Shown: positions 7,785-17,543 of the stretch, in pieces | How the letters are laid out: every line of letters starts with the position of its first letter | Numbering within the stretch: position 1 is the first letter of the stretch | Notes under the pieces: model-generated | What the model was told of the DNA's origin: nothing | Database searches by the model: none | The model's input: only the letters and a program-made list of their open reading frames with translations | Position numbers and translations under genes: made by a program | Assembly: GCF_000633515.1 (NCBI RefSeq) | Contig: NZ_AYMP01000016.1 | Coordinates: 1 to 64,000, forward strand | Origin: Morganella morganii H1r | Lineage (GTDB): Bacteria > Pseudomonadota > Gammaproteobacteria > Enterobacterales > Enterobacteriaceae | DNA: 64,000 bases | Direction of reading: 5' to 3'

Positions 7785-10106
7785 ATGCAGGCGGGTGTGG
7801 AAATCCGGGTGAAAGGAAAAGTTCAGGGAGTCGGGTTTCGTCCGGCTGTCTGGCAGATAGCACATCAGATGGGATTGTGCGGGGATGTCAGCAATGACAG
7901 TGAAGGGGTGCTTATCCACCTTCCGGCAGATGCGGATATCGCCGGTTTTATCAGCCGGTTGCAGGCTCAGTGCCCGTTGCTGGCGCGTATCGACCATATC
8001 GGGCAGCAGCATTATACCTTTGAACAGCGTCCGGCAGCATTTACTATCACCGCCAGCGGACAGGGGGAAATGGATACGGAGATTATCCCGGATGCAGCAA
8101 CCTGTGATGTTTGTCTGAGTGAGTTGTTTGACCCCGGCAACCGCCGTTACCGTTATCCTTTTATTAACTGCACACACTGCGGACCCCGTTTCACTATTAT
8201 CAGAGGAATGCCGTATGATCGCCCGAACACCACGATGTCGGTGTTTCCGTTTTGTCCGGTGTGTCAGCATGAATACCGCGACCCGGCAGATCGCCGCTTT
8301 CACGCACAACCTAATGCCTGTCCGGATTGCGGGCCGCATATCTGGCTGACGGATCCGCAGCAGCAGATTACCGCCCGTTTTGATGATGCTCTGTCAGCCG
8401 CAGTCCGCTTACTGAAAGACGGAAAAATTTTGGCAATGCAGGGACTGGGTGGTTTTCATCTGGTGGCGGATGCACAAAACAGTGACGCTGTGGCTCTGCT
8501 GAGAGCCCGTAAACACCGGCCTGCCAAGCCATTTGCGGTGATGATACCGTCCGTTGACTGGCTGGCGGAATGCACCGGACAGGCGCCGGATCCCGGCCTG
8601 ATAACGCTGCTGAAAAGTCCGGCTGCACCGATTGTGCTGACAGATGAACCGGGGATGATTGCTGCTTTATCGCCGTTGGTCGCACCGGGATTGTGTGAAA
8701 CCGGAATTATGCTGCCGTCTAACCCGTTACAGCACCTGTTACTGCATGATATTCAGCGCCCGCTGATTATGACCTCCGGGAATGCATCGGGTCATACCCC
8801 GGCACTGGATCACGCAGCGGCATTTGAGCAGCTTAGTACCATTGCCGATGCTTTTCTTATGCATAACCGCGAAATTATTCAGCGGGCGGATGATTCTCTT
8901 GTCCGTTATCAGTCCGGTGATGTTCAGGTGCTGCGGCGCGCGCGTGGTTATGTGCCGGATGCCATTGATGTCAGTACTGTGACCGGCAAAAATCCGCCTG
9001 CGGTTCTGGCGCTGGGCGGTGACCTGAAAAACACCTTCTGTCTGCTGCATCATCAGCAGCTGATTACCGGGCCGCATCTCGGGGATTTGGCCGATCTCTC
9101 CGTGCAGGGGCAGCTTGAGGCCTCGCTGAAACTGTTTGAACAGATTTATCAGATGAAACCGCAGGTTGTCGCCGGGGATGCGCATCCGGGCTATATCAGC
9201 CATCAGATAGGTATGGCACTGGCGCAGGCACATGAGGTGCCGTTTATTCCGGTTTACCATCATCATGCTCATATTGCAGCCTGTCTGGCAGAACACGGCT
9301 GGCGTCAGGAAGATGGCGAAGTGGCGGGGATAGCGCTCGATGGCCTCGGGTACGGCGCGGATAACACATTATGGGGCGGTGAAATCCTGGCGGGTGATTA
9401 CCGGCAGATGACCCGCACCGGCGGGTTACCGGCGGTGAGTCTGCCAGGTGGTGATAAAGCCGCTGTTCAGCCGTGGCGTAACCTGCTGGCACATCTGCAT
9501 CATGCCGGTTTGTGGCCGTCTTCGCCACTGGCAGCACGGCTTGCCGGGAAGAATACAGCACCGCTTATCAAAGCCATTGAGAAGGGCATCAATGCCCCGA
9601 AAGCGTCATCATGCGGGCGTTTGTTTGATGCGGTGGCCTGTGCGCTGGGATTAACCGCTGATCAGATAAGCTGGGAAGGTGAAGCAGCCTGTGCACTGGA
9701 AACTTATGCGTTACAGTGTCACAATCAGGATGAACTTATTACAGGTGAAACATTGCCGCTGACGGCGGATAATACCATTGATTTATGCCCGCTCTGGCAG
9801 ATGCTGGCGGATGATACGCTGACAATACCGGAAAGAGCATTCCGTTTTCATGTGCTGCTGGCAAATACGGTGGCAGGAATGGCGGATAAAACCGCTGTAC
9901 GGAGGAATACGGATACGATTGTGCTTTCCGGCGGGGTATTTAATAACAGGCTGCTGCGCCGTTTCATTAAGGACAAATTAAGCCACCGGCAGGTGCTGGA
10001 ACCCCGTCAGCTGCCGTGCGGTGATGGCGGAATTGCTGCAGGACAGGCGCTTATCGCGGCAGTGACATTACTTAACGAAAACCGGCGGCACGATTTAGCA
10101 CAGTAA
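7785..10106 (+). CDS. hypF: [NiFe]-hydrogenase maturation carbamoyltransferase HypF
   Basis: A 773-residue protein that uses carbamoyl phosphate and ATP to make the thiocarboxamide on HypE, the source of the cyanide ligands of [NiFe]-hydrogenase. Domains in order: acylphosphatase (VQGVGFRP at 13-20), two zinc-finger motifs starting with Cys107 and Cys110 (CDVC, then CTHC, CPVC, CPDC), a YrdC-like domain around 190-380, and a Kae1-like carbamoyltransferase with the histidine cluster YHHHAH. The start was placed at ATG 7785 because AGGAG lies 6 bp before it; an in-frame GTG at 7755 would add ten residues. No other hyp or hydrogenase gene is in the window. Confidence 0.95.
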   Translation: MQAGVEIRVKGKVQGVGFRPAVWQIAHQMGLCGDVSNDSEGVLIHLPADADIAGFISRLQAQCPLLARIDHIGQQHYTFEQRPAAFTITASGQGEMDTEIIPDAATCDVCLSELFDPGNRRYRYPFINCTHCGPRFTIIRGMPYDRPNTTMSVFPFCPVCQHEYRDPADRRFHAQPNACPDCGPHIWLTDPQQQITARFDDALSAAVRLLKDGKILAMQGLGGFHLVADAQNSDAVALLRARKHRPAKPFAVMIPSVDWLAECTGQAPDPGLITLLKSPAAPIVLTDEPGMIAALSPLVAPGLCETGIMLPSNPLQHLLLHDIQRPLIMTSGNASGHTPALDHAAAFEQLSTIADAFLMHNREIIQRADDSLVRYQSGDVQVLRRARGYVPDAIDVSTVTGKNPPAVLALGGDLKNTFCLLHHQQLITGPHLGDLADLSVQGQLEASLKLFEQIYQMKPQVVAGDAHPGYISHQIGMALAQAHEVPFIPVYHHHAHIAACLAEHGWRQEDGEVAGIALDGLGYGADNTLWGGEILAGDYRQMTRTGGLPAVSLPGGDKAAVQPWRNLLAHLHHAGLWPSSPLAARLAGKNTAPLIKAIEKGINAPKASSCGRLFDAVACALGLTADQISWEGEAACALETYALQCHNQDELITGETLPLTADNTIDLCPLWQMLADDTLTIPERAFRFHVLLANTVAGMADKTAVRRNTDTIVLSGGVFNNRLLRRFIKDKLSHRQVLEPRQLPCGDGGIAAGQALIAAVTLLNENRRHDLAQ

Positions 10107-10212
10107 ATATTTGTAATTTTTATCATCGCTGAATTATCATTCACCGTAATATATGCGATCCGCAAGCGTTGGTTGCGGTAATTTGTACATGAATTTAACT
10201 CAGGAAATGATA

Positions 10213-10971
10213 ATGCATAAGAAATTAACCGGCCTGCTCAGCCTCAGTATGTTAACTGTCATGTCAGCCTCTGCGTTTGCCGATGACGGGAAATGGTCTG
10301 TCGGTGCATCTGTACTCTATCAGGATCAGGCATACCGCGGCACAAAAACGTCTGATAAGTTTATGCCGGTTCCGATGGTTAACTATGAAGGTAAAAACTT
10401 TTATTTTCATACGTTAGCGACCGGTTATTATCTGTGGAATGATAAAAAAGATCAGCTGTCCGTTGATCTGTTCTACTACCCGCAGGCATACCGTGCCAAA
10501 GATAATAAAGATTCCCGTATGCGCAAACTCGATAACCGCCGTGATACCGCCATGGCCGGGCTGAGCTACCGTCACCATGAAGCGTGGGGAACATTGCGTA
10601 CCAACTTCTCCGGCGATATCCTGGGTAAAAGTGACGGTATGCGTTTTGATGCCGCTTACCTCTACGGATTCGAAGGGAATAATTGGTCTGTCCAGCCGGG
10701 GGTGGGTGTGATCTGGTCCAGTGAAAAACAGAACCGTTATGAATACGGGATCACTGACGCGGAATCCCGCCGCAGTGGTCTGGATGAATACCGTCCGGGC
10801 AGCAGCTGGACACCGTATGTCGAGCTGACCGGCCGCTATCAGTTTGATGAAAGCTGGTCCGCCTTCGCCATGGGCCGTATCGACCTGTTACCGTCGGAGG
10901 CCAAAGACAGCCCGATGGTGGATAAAAAATACACCTCCATCCTGTGGACCGGTGTGACTTATACTTTCTGA
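10213..10971 (+). CDS. mipA: MipA/OmpV-family outer membrane protein
   Basis: A 252-residue outer-membrane beta-barrel protein. In E. coli MipA is a scaffold linking the lytic transglycosylase MltA with PBP1B in murein synthesis. The chosen start (ATG, 10213) gives MHKKLTGLLSLSML, a signal peptide cleaved near SAFA-DDG (about residue 22), with AGGAA 6 bp upstream. The mature part is rich in alternating aromatic strands, ends in phenylalanine (VTYTF), the usual barrel C-terminus, and keeps the OmpV-family order. It precedes yiiX and yeaD; in E. coli mipA also lies near yeaD and gapA. A strong terminator follows. A role in acid or antibiotic response is known for some relatives but is not shown here. 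Confidence 0.88.
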   Translation: MHKKLTGLLSLSMLTVMSASAFADDGKWSVGASVLYQDQAYRGTKTSDKFMPVPMVNYEGKNFYFHTLATGYYLWNDKKDQLSVDLFYYPQAYRAKDNKDSRMRKLDNRRDTAMAGLSYRHHEAWGTLRTNFSGDILGKSDGMRFDAAYLYGFEGNNWSVQPGVGVIWSSEKQNRYEYGITDAESRRSGLDEYRPGSSWTPYVELTGRYQFDESWSAFAMGRIDLLPSEAKDSPMVDKKYTSILWTGVTYTF

Positions 10972-10990
10972 TGATTCAGCGGTATAACAG

Positions 10991-11025
10991 AACTGCACCT
11001 GACCTGTGTCCGGTGCAGTTTTTTT
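10991..11025 (+). terminator. mipA terminator
   Basis: Stem AACTGCACC (10991-10999) and GGTGCAGTT (11012-11020), followed by seven T in total. Confidence 0.88.
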
Positions 11026-11053
11026 ATGGCTGAAATCCTGCCGGAGGCTTTCT

Positions 11054-11656
11054 GTGGTCAGCGTGTTGCGTCATTGTCTGTTATTGCTCTGTTTCTTTAT
11101 TTCCGCCGTGTATGCATGGCAGCCGCAGCAGGGCGATATTATTTTTCATACCTCGCGCTCCTCTCAGAGCCTTGCCATTCAAAAAGCGACCGGGTCGGTA
11201 TACAGCCACATGGGTATTATTCTGCTGCGTGACGGAAAACCGTATGTGTATGAGGCGGAAAAAACCGTCCGGTTTACTCCGCTGAAACAGTGGATTTCAC
11301 GTGGTACCGGTAATCACTATGTGGTGAAACGCCTGAAAAAACCACTGAGTTCCTCACAGCAGCTGGCTTTATACCGTGAGGCGGGCCGTTATCAGTCACG
11401 GCCTTACGATCTGACATTTTCATGGGATGATGAGCGGATTTATTGTTCTGAACTGGTCTGGAAAATTTATAAAAATGCCCTGAATACAGAGGTCGGGCAG
11501 TTACAGACATTGCGGGAGTTTGATTTATCCTCACCGGAAGTTCAGGCGAAAATGAAGGAGCGATACGGAAAGAATATTCCGCTGAATGAAACGGTGATTT
11601 CGCCGGTGGCCATGTTTGATTCACCGCTGCTGAAAACGGTATATGAAAGCCGGTAA
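11054..11656 (+). CDS. yiiX: YiiX-type permuted NlpC/P60 (papain-like) hydrolase
   Basis: A 200-residue secreted or periplasmic protein of the YiiX/YaeF circularly permuted papain family, thought to be amidases or lipid/peptidoglycan hydrolases. The likely start is GTG 11054, with GGAGG at 11042-11047; it gives a signal peptide ending VYA-W at residue 21. The permuted dyad is visible as His52 in VYSHMGI and Cys131 in IYCSELVW. The C-terminal ERYGKNIPL and ISP motifs match E. coli YiiX closely. In E. coli yiiX lies elsewhere (near ftsN/hslUV is not implied), so its place after mipA is local. A longer start at 11006 is possible but would lie inside the mipA terminator region. Confidence 0.85.
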   Translation: MVSVLRHCLLLLCFFISAVYAWQPQQGDIIFHTSRSSQSLAIQKATGSVYSHMGIILLRDGKPYVYEAEKTVRFTPLKQWISRGTGNHYVVKRLKKPLSSSQQLALYREAGRYQSRPYDLTFSWDDERIYCSELVWKIYKNALNTEVGQLQTLREFDLSSPEVQAKMKERYGKNIPLNETVISPVAMFDSPLLKTVYESR

Positions 11657-11668
11657 TCCTTTACCGGC
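11649..11668 (+). terminator. weak terminator overlapping yiiX stop
   Basis: Stem GCCGGTAA (11649-11656) and TTACCGGC (11661-11668), 4-nt loop; it includes the stop codon and has only a short T-poor tail. Confidence 0.5.
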
Positions 11669-11692
11669 CTTCATAAGCGCGGGAACAGCCTG

Positions 11693-12574
11693 TCAGCCGA
11701 TTTTCGGGTTCAGACGGATACGGACAGAGAGATGGGACGGTTTATCACCCTGTGGTGCCATAGGGCGGTTTATACGCGCACTTTCGGCACACACCATGGT
11801 TTTATAACCGTCATCCGGCATATCTGCCATTGATGCGGATAATGCCGCTCCCGGGTTCCAGCACACCACATCACTGTGATGAAAATGCACCACTTCAATA
11901 TGACGTTTTAATTTCTTATCGTGAATATAGGTGGCTTGTTCCGGCTCGGTATAAATGCGGTCAGTACGGCCATTGAACACCAGCTTTGTATCTTCGGTAT
12001 ACTCTTCGCGCTGTGACAGATTATCCAGCAGATGCTGACCCAGACCGCTGATACTGACCTGAGCAATATCACCGACAGTAAAATAGGTATGCAGCGCAGC
12101 GGTTGCCTGATACTGCCCGTAAGCTTCCAGCTCAACCTCACAGGTTTCTCCCAGACGGATGCGGGCAATCAGTGTGAATTCGTGCGGCCACAATTTGCGG
12201 GTTTCCGCACTGTCACGCAAAGTGAATGTGAGAAATACACCCTCTTCATTTTCATTATGGGCGGTGAATTCCCACTGCATGATACGGGCAAAACCGTGAG
12301 AAGGCGCCTGTACCGGGCCGAACCACGGCCAGCAGATAGGGATCCCGCCGCGGATGGCCACACCCGGGGTAAATGCACTGTTCTCACTGAGCCACAATCC
12401 CGGCTGTTCTGAACCGGCAGGTTGCCATGCCAGTACCTGTGCTCCCTGAAAACTGACCGCAGCACGGACTTTCGGATGGTCGATCACAATAACCGGCAAA
12501 TCACCCATCTGACGCTGGGACAGTGAAGGGGTGATCGGACTGGTAACCGGTAACGCAAGAAGGCGGTCAATCAT
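11693..12574 (-). CDS. yeaD: D-hexose-6-phosphate (glucose-6-phosphate) mutarotase
   Basis: A 293-residue aldose-1-epimerase-like protein that interconverts the alpha and beta anomers of glucose 6-phosphate in the cytoplasm. Family marks are the RGGIPICWPWFGP motif (about 75-87), the HGFAR segment with the conserved histidine (about 93), the active-site TYFTVGDI region, and the late glutamate in CAESA (about 264). Length agrees with E. coli YeaD (294 aa). It lies in the conserved mipA-yeaD-gapA neighbourhood, but an unrelated gene is inserted between yeaD and gapA here. Transcription is leftward. Confidence 0.92.
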   Translation of the reverse strand: MIDRLLALPVTSPITPSLSQRQMGDLPVIVIDHPKVRAAVSFQGAQVLAWQPAGSEQPGLWLSENSAFTPGVAIRGGIPICWPWFGPVQAPSHGFARIMQWEFTAHNENEEGVFLTFTLRDSAETRKLWPHEFTLIARIRLGETCEVELEAYGQYQATAALHTYFTVGDIAQVSISGLGQHLLDNLSQREEYTEDTKLVFNGRTDRIYTEPEQATYIHDKKLKRHIEVVHFHHSDVVCWNPGAALSASMADMPDDGYKTMVCAESARINRPMAPQGDKPSHLSVRIRLNPKIG

Positions 12575-12643
12575 AATTTACCCTTTTGTAATAAAAACAG
12601 GACATTTAATCTCTACTTTACGACTGTTTACCCCAAAACAAAA

Positions 12644-12661
12644 GAGCCGCAAAAGCGGCTC
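12644..12661 (-). terminator. terminator of the unknown gene at 12.7-13.4 kb
   Basis: Stem GAGCCGC (12644-12650) and GCGGCTC (12655-12661), 4-nt loop, followed on the minus strand by TTTTGTTTTG. Confidence 0.85.
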
Positions 12662-12676
12662 CTGACATCCGGAATT

Positions 12677-13447
12677 TTATGTCGCGATAGATATATTATT
12701 AAAATCGGGATAGAAAATCTGATGTGAAAGATTTGAAAAATTCTGTCTGCTTAATACAGAACCCCCGGTATTACTCATGATACTTTCATTTTTATAATGC
12801 ACATCTATCAGTTGACGGGTCAGTGCAAGGTTCATCCGGTATGCTGCGCTGTGAAGCAGACGACGTTTTTCCGGTGTAATGCTGATCGCGTTATTCTGAG
12901 TATTTTCTGCCGGTTTTGTGGTCACAATATACTTGTCCTCATAACGGGAAGAATGATCTCTGGCCAGACAAAAGCCCTGTTCTGCCATCTCAAGCACCAT
13001 CTGTATGGTATCCGTATTCTCCTGTGAGAATTCGTGTCCGGATGACAGATATTTATCCTGCTGTTGCCTGAGCATATTATATGCTGCCTGTGCTGAGACA
13101 GATGAGGTGGACAATACAGATAATTTACCGATTGATGCAGTCGCCTGTCCGTTTTCTGCTGAAACTGGTTCGGTCTGATTCGGTAATACAAAGCCGAGTT
13201 CCGCAGCACACGTTTTTATTACGGGAGTCAGATAACATTCGGGGGTCATGCAGGTCAGCGCAATTAATCGCTCACACACTTTGCGGATATTATGGTCTTT
13301 CTGTGTATGACATCCGGTTGAGAATGTTTTAAAACTATTAATAACGGAAGCGAGGTTGTCTTTCAGATGGCTGAAAACAGGTTGATTTCCAGTACAGCTT
13401 CCTGCACGCAGAGGCTGATATTCCGGAGTATAGGAGATTATTTTCAC
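12677..13447 (-). CDS. protein of unknown function between yeaD and gapA
   Basis: I do not recognise this 256-residue protein. I favour the GTG start at 13447 (MKIISYTPEYQPLR) because AGGA lies 8 bp upstream; an ATG at 13474 would add nine residues but has no ribosome site. It has no signal peptide and no membrane helix. It is rich in Ser, Thr, Asn and Gln, with eight or so cysteines. A helical region at about 20-90 and another at 115-165 are suggested by the pattern. The gene is more AT-rich than its neighbours, stands alone between yeaD and gapA, and has its own terminator, which suggests acquisition. A secreted effector is one possibility, but this is a guess. Confidence 0.6.
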   Translation of the reverse strand: MKIISYTPEYQPLRAGSCTGNQPVFSHLKDNLASVINSFKTFSTGCHTQKDHNIRKVCERLIALTCMTPECYLTPVIKTCAAELGFVLPNQTEPVSAENGQATASIGKLSVLSTSSVSAQAAYNMLRQQQDKYLSSGHEFSQENTDTIQMVLEMAEQGFCLARDHSSRYEDKYIVTTKPAENTQNNAISITPEKRRLLHSAAYRMNLALTRQLIDVHYKNESIMSNTGGSVLSRQNFSNLSHQIFYPDFNNISIAT

Positions 13448-13562
13448 GGTTATTTTCCTGTTTATTGTCGTCACCGGAAAATAATATGAAACAGGCTGAG
13501 GAATGTATTTAAAGATATCACCATTTAAACCGGTATGGTGCTGTCATGATGTATAAAATAAA

Positions 13563-13586
13563 AAATGGCCGCAATCGCGGCCATTT
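13563..13586 (-). terminator. gapA terminator
   Basis: A 10-bp perfect stem, AAATGGCCGC (13563-13572) with GCGGCCATTT (13577-13586), followed on the minus strand by a T-rich tail. Confidence 0.9.
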
Positions 13587-13606
13587 CAGAGAATATGAGT
13601 GCAGAC

Positions 13607-14931
<1,325 letters not shown>

Positions 14932-15345
14932 ATGTCCGGGACTGATAAAAAGCGGGATACACCTGCTGAGCTGACAGAGATTCAGCACTATGTCACACAG
15001 GAAGCGGGAACTGAGCACCCGTTTACCGGCCGCCTGCTCTATAATGAGAAACAGGGGCTATATCGTTGTATTTGTTGTGGTTCTCCGCTTTTTTATTCGG
15101 ATACCAAATTTGATGCCGGTTGCGGCTGGCCGAGTTTTTATGAACCGGTCGGCAAAAGTGCGATCCGGTATATTGACGATACCTCTCATGGCATGCATCG
15201 TATTGAGACCCGCTGCGGCCATTGTGATGCGCATCTGGGGCATGTTTTTCCTGACGGGCCTGCGCCGACAGGGCAGCGTTATTGCATTAACTCAGCATCA
15301 CTGAGTTTTGAAGATGAAAAAACAAAAGCAATAACAAGCGGTTAG
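14932..15345 (+). CDS. msrB: peptide-methionine (R)-S-oxide reductase
   Basis: A 137-residue cytoplasmic repair enzyme that reduces the R-sulfoxide of methionine in proteins, using thioredoxin. Zinc is held by two CxxC pairs: Cys46/Cys49 and Cys95/Cys98. The catalytic cysteine is Cys118 in RYCINS; Cys64 (GCGWPSF) is the position of the resolving cysteine in many members. Length matches E. coli MsrB (137 aa). The start ATG follows a ATAAGGAT site. yeaC lies 103 bp downstream on the same strand, as in E. coli. Confidence 0.96.
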   Translation: MSGTDKKRDTPAELTEIQHYVTQEAGTEHPFTGRLLYNEKQGLYRCICCGSPLFYSDTKFDAGCGWPSFYEPVGKSAIRYIDDTSHGMHRIETRCGHCDAHLGHVFPDGPAPTGQRYCINSASLSFEDEKTKAITSG

Positions 15346-15448
15346 TTTGGTTATGTTGGTATTTAACATTTGTATAACGATAGAAAAAACGATTCAGCTT
15401 CTGATGTGATCAAAACGTGAAATCAGACGCTTTCGGGGAAGGAACTGT

Positions 15449-15724
15449 ATGGAAATTGATGATTTATTGTCCGCCATGACGCCGGAAGTCTACGGGCGTC
15501 TGGTGACCGCCGTCGAACTGGGTAAATGGGCCGATGGTGTACCGCTGACGGAATCCCAGAAAAGCAGCAGTCTGCAGCTGGTGATGTTATGGCAGTCCCG
15601 CCATAATGCGGATCCGGCACATATGACGGTGGGTACTGACGGGGAAATCAGTCTGAAAAGTAAGCAGGAACTGAAAGCGCTGTTTACCGACACTCACCTG
15701 GCGACACTGAGACCGCAGGACTGA
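15449..15724 (+). CDS. yeaC: DUF1315 family protein YeaC
   Basis: A 91-residue acidic cytoplasmic protein of unknown function. The family core VMLWQSRHN (about 47-55), the following HMTVGTDG segment, and the N-terminal VYGRLVTAVELGKW stretch match E. coli YeaC. The start ATG is preceded by GGAAGGA. It follows msrB in the same order as in E. coli and ends at a bidirectional terminator shared with pncA. Confidence 0.9.
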   Translation: MEIDDLLSAMTPEVYGRLVTAVELGKWADGVPLTESQKSSSLQLVMLWQSRHNADPAHMTVGTDGEISLKSKQELKALFTDTHLATLRPQD

Positions 15725-15730
15725 ATATAA

Positions 15731-15756
15731 AACGGGACAGTATTGACTGTCCCGTT
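15731..15756. terminator. bidirectional terminator yeaC / pncA
   Basis: Perfect 11-bp stem AACGGGACAGT (15731-15741) and ACTGTCCCGTT (15746-15756), 4-nt loop. T-rich sequence follows on both strands. Confidence 0.85.
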
Positions 15757-15766
15757 GTGATTTTTG

Positions 15767-16408
15767 CTATTCGTTTTCGCCGCAGAACTGAGCGGCAGTC
15801 TGCAATACCGCCCCGGCGTTTTCCATCTCTGCAAAGGCGGTGAGGCTGTCATCCGGCTGTAAATTAGCGCCCCGGCAGCCGTCTGTGATCACAGTGACGG
15901 CAAAACCTTCCGCCAGGGCATCCAGTACCGTAAATTTCACACAGTAATCGGTGGCGATCCCAAGAACCGCGAGATGCGTGATCTGCCGTTCTGTCAACAG
16001 TGGCAGCAGGGCGGTCGGCTCCCGGTGGTCGTTATCATAAAATGCACTGTAACTGTCCACTTCCGGATTTTCACCCTTATAAATAATATGGCTGATGGCC
16101 TGTTTATTCAGCTCAGGATGAAAATCCGCTCCCGGCGTGTTCTGCACACAATGCACCGGCCACCAGACCTGCGGCAGTCCGTTCAGCTCGCCGCATTCAC
16201 CAATCACTGTCCCTGAATTAACCGCAAAGCTCAGATGCGCTGCCGGATGCCAGTCCTGACTGGCGATCACAGGAATATTTTGCTGCTGACAACGGGCTAT
16301 TATCCGGTTTGCTGTGCGGATCACCGCATCACTGTCGCGGACAGCCAGACTGCCGCCCTGACAAAAATCATTCTGGATATCCACCAGAAGTAATGCCGGT
16401 TTTTTCAT
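15767..16408 (-). CDS. pncA: nicotinamidase (pyrazinamidase)
   Basis: A 213-residue isochorismatase-fold hydrolase that converts nicotinamide to nicotinate in NAD salvage. The catalytic triad is Asp10, Lys111 and Cys156 (ATDYCV). The metal site is Asp52 and His54 in QDWHP and His86 in PVHC. Length agrees with E. coli PncA (213 aa). The start codon lies 10 bp after the ansA stop, so pncA is the second gene of an ansA-pncA operon, the same order as in E. coli. Confidence 0.95.
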   Translation of the reverse strand: MKKPALLLVDIQNDFCQGGSLAVRDSDAVIRTANRIIARCQQQNIPVIASQDWHPAAHLSFAVNSGTVIGECGELNGLPQVWWPVHCVQNTPGADFHPELNKQAISHIIYKGENPEVDSYSAFYDNDHREPTALLPLLTERQITHLAVLGIATDYCVKFTVLDALAEGFAVTVITDGCRGANLQPDDSLTAFAEMENAGAVLQTAAQFCGENE

Positions 16409-16418
16409 TGCCGACTCC

Positions 16419-17438
16419 TCAGTTGTCGTTATAGCTCAGTTCTCCGCGCAGATCCTGCTGCATGAGAATACGGATTTCATTGCTGGTGTAATCCTGGCTG
16501 AGCAGATAATGCAGTTTGGTCAGCGCCGCCTCGAAGGTCATATCAAAGCCGCTGATCACCCCGGCTTCCGCCAGCGCATGACCGGTGGCATAGCCGCCCA
16601 TATTGACGCGCCCTGAAATACACTGTGTCAGGTTGATCACAATGATGCCGCGCTCTGTGGCCTCCCGCAGTGCTGTGAGCAGTTTCGGGTGCTGCGGTGC
16701 ATTACCCACGCCGTAAGAGCGGATAATCAGTGCTTTGACCGGCTGCTGCAGAATGTTGTTCACCACATCCACTGACAAGCCCGGATACACGGTCACCACG
16801 CCGATGGGTTGCGGAGTGATGTTATGCAGCGTGAAAGGTGCAGTGCTCTGCGGCAGCGGGTGTGTATTGAGATTGCGGATATTAATCCCGGCTTCCATCA
16901 GCGGCGGGTAATTCGGGGAGGTAAAGGCCGCAAAGCCGTCCGCGTGGGCTTTGACGGTACGGTTACCCCGGTATAAGCGGTTATTGAAGAATAAGCCCAC
17001 TTCATTGACCGGATAATTTGCCGCCAGGTACAGGGCATTCAGCAGGTTGATCTGACCATCGGAGCGCAGTGCTTCAAGCGGAATTTGTGACCCTGTCACA
17101 ATTACCGGCTTGGTCAGGTTCTCAAACATAAAGGAGAGTGCCGATACGGTGAATGCCATGGTATCCGTACCGTGCAGGATCACGAAACCATCATAGTGGT
17201 CATACTGGGCTTGGATATCATCCGCGATACACTGCCAGTCATCCGGCGTCATATCGGATGAATCAATCAGCGGCTGGTGCTCGGTGATGGTGAAATCCGG
17301 CATCTCCGGACGGAAGAACTCCGGCATTTTGGCAACCTGGCGCTGAAGATGGCCGGAAACAGGGATATAGCCCTGTGCCGAATGCTGCATACCGATAGTC
17401 CCGCCGGTATAGACCACATAAATGGATTTCTTTTGCAT
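16419..17438 (-). CDS. ansA: cytoplasmic L-asparaginase I
   Basis: A 339-residue amidohydrolase that converts L-asparagine to aspartate and ammonia in the cytoplasm. The two family active-site motifs are YTGGTIG with the nucleophile Thr14 and HGTDTMA with Thr91 and Asp92. The start is placed at the ATG giving MQKKSIYV, identical to E. coli AnsA; an upstream in-frame extension of 25 residues lacks support. No export signal is present, which separates it from periplasmic AnsB. It is cotranscribed with pncA, 10 bp downstream. Confidence 0.95.
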   Translation of the reverse strand: MQKKSIYVVYTGGTIGMQHSAQGYIPVSGHLQRQVAKMPEFFRPEMPDFTITEHQPLIDSSDMTPDDWQCIADDIQAQYDHYDGFVILHGTDTMAFTVSALSFMFENLTKPVIVTGSQIPLEALRSDGQINLLNALYLAANYPVNEVGLFFNNRLYRGNRTVKAHADGFAAFTSPNYPPLMEAGINIRNLNTHPLPQSTAPFTLHNITPQPIGVVTVYPGLSVDVVNNILQQPVKALIIRSYGVGNAPQHPKLLTALREATERGIIVINLTQCISGRVNMGGYATGHALAEAGVISGFDMTFEAALTKLHYLLSQDYTSNEIRILMQQDLRGELSYNDN

Positions 17439-17500
17439 GTTACTGCTCTTAACAATGAGTACAGGGAAGGAAATTATAGGGGCTTCAGAAATAAAAAAAA

Positions 17501-17521
17501 GCCTGTTCGTCACGAACAGGC
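17501..17521 (-). terminator. sppA terminator
   Basis: Stem GCCTGTTCG (17501-17509) and CGAACAGGC (17513-17521), 3-nt loop, followed on the minus strand by eight T. Confidence 0.9.
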
Positions 17522-17543
17522 TTTTGCGGATAAAGAATAAAAC

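Noticed and set aside
8739-9296. Minus-strand frame of 185 codons inside hypF
   Set aside because: Composition artefact of the overlapping gene; no recognisable protein.
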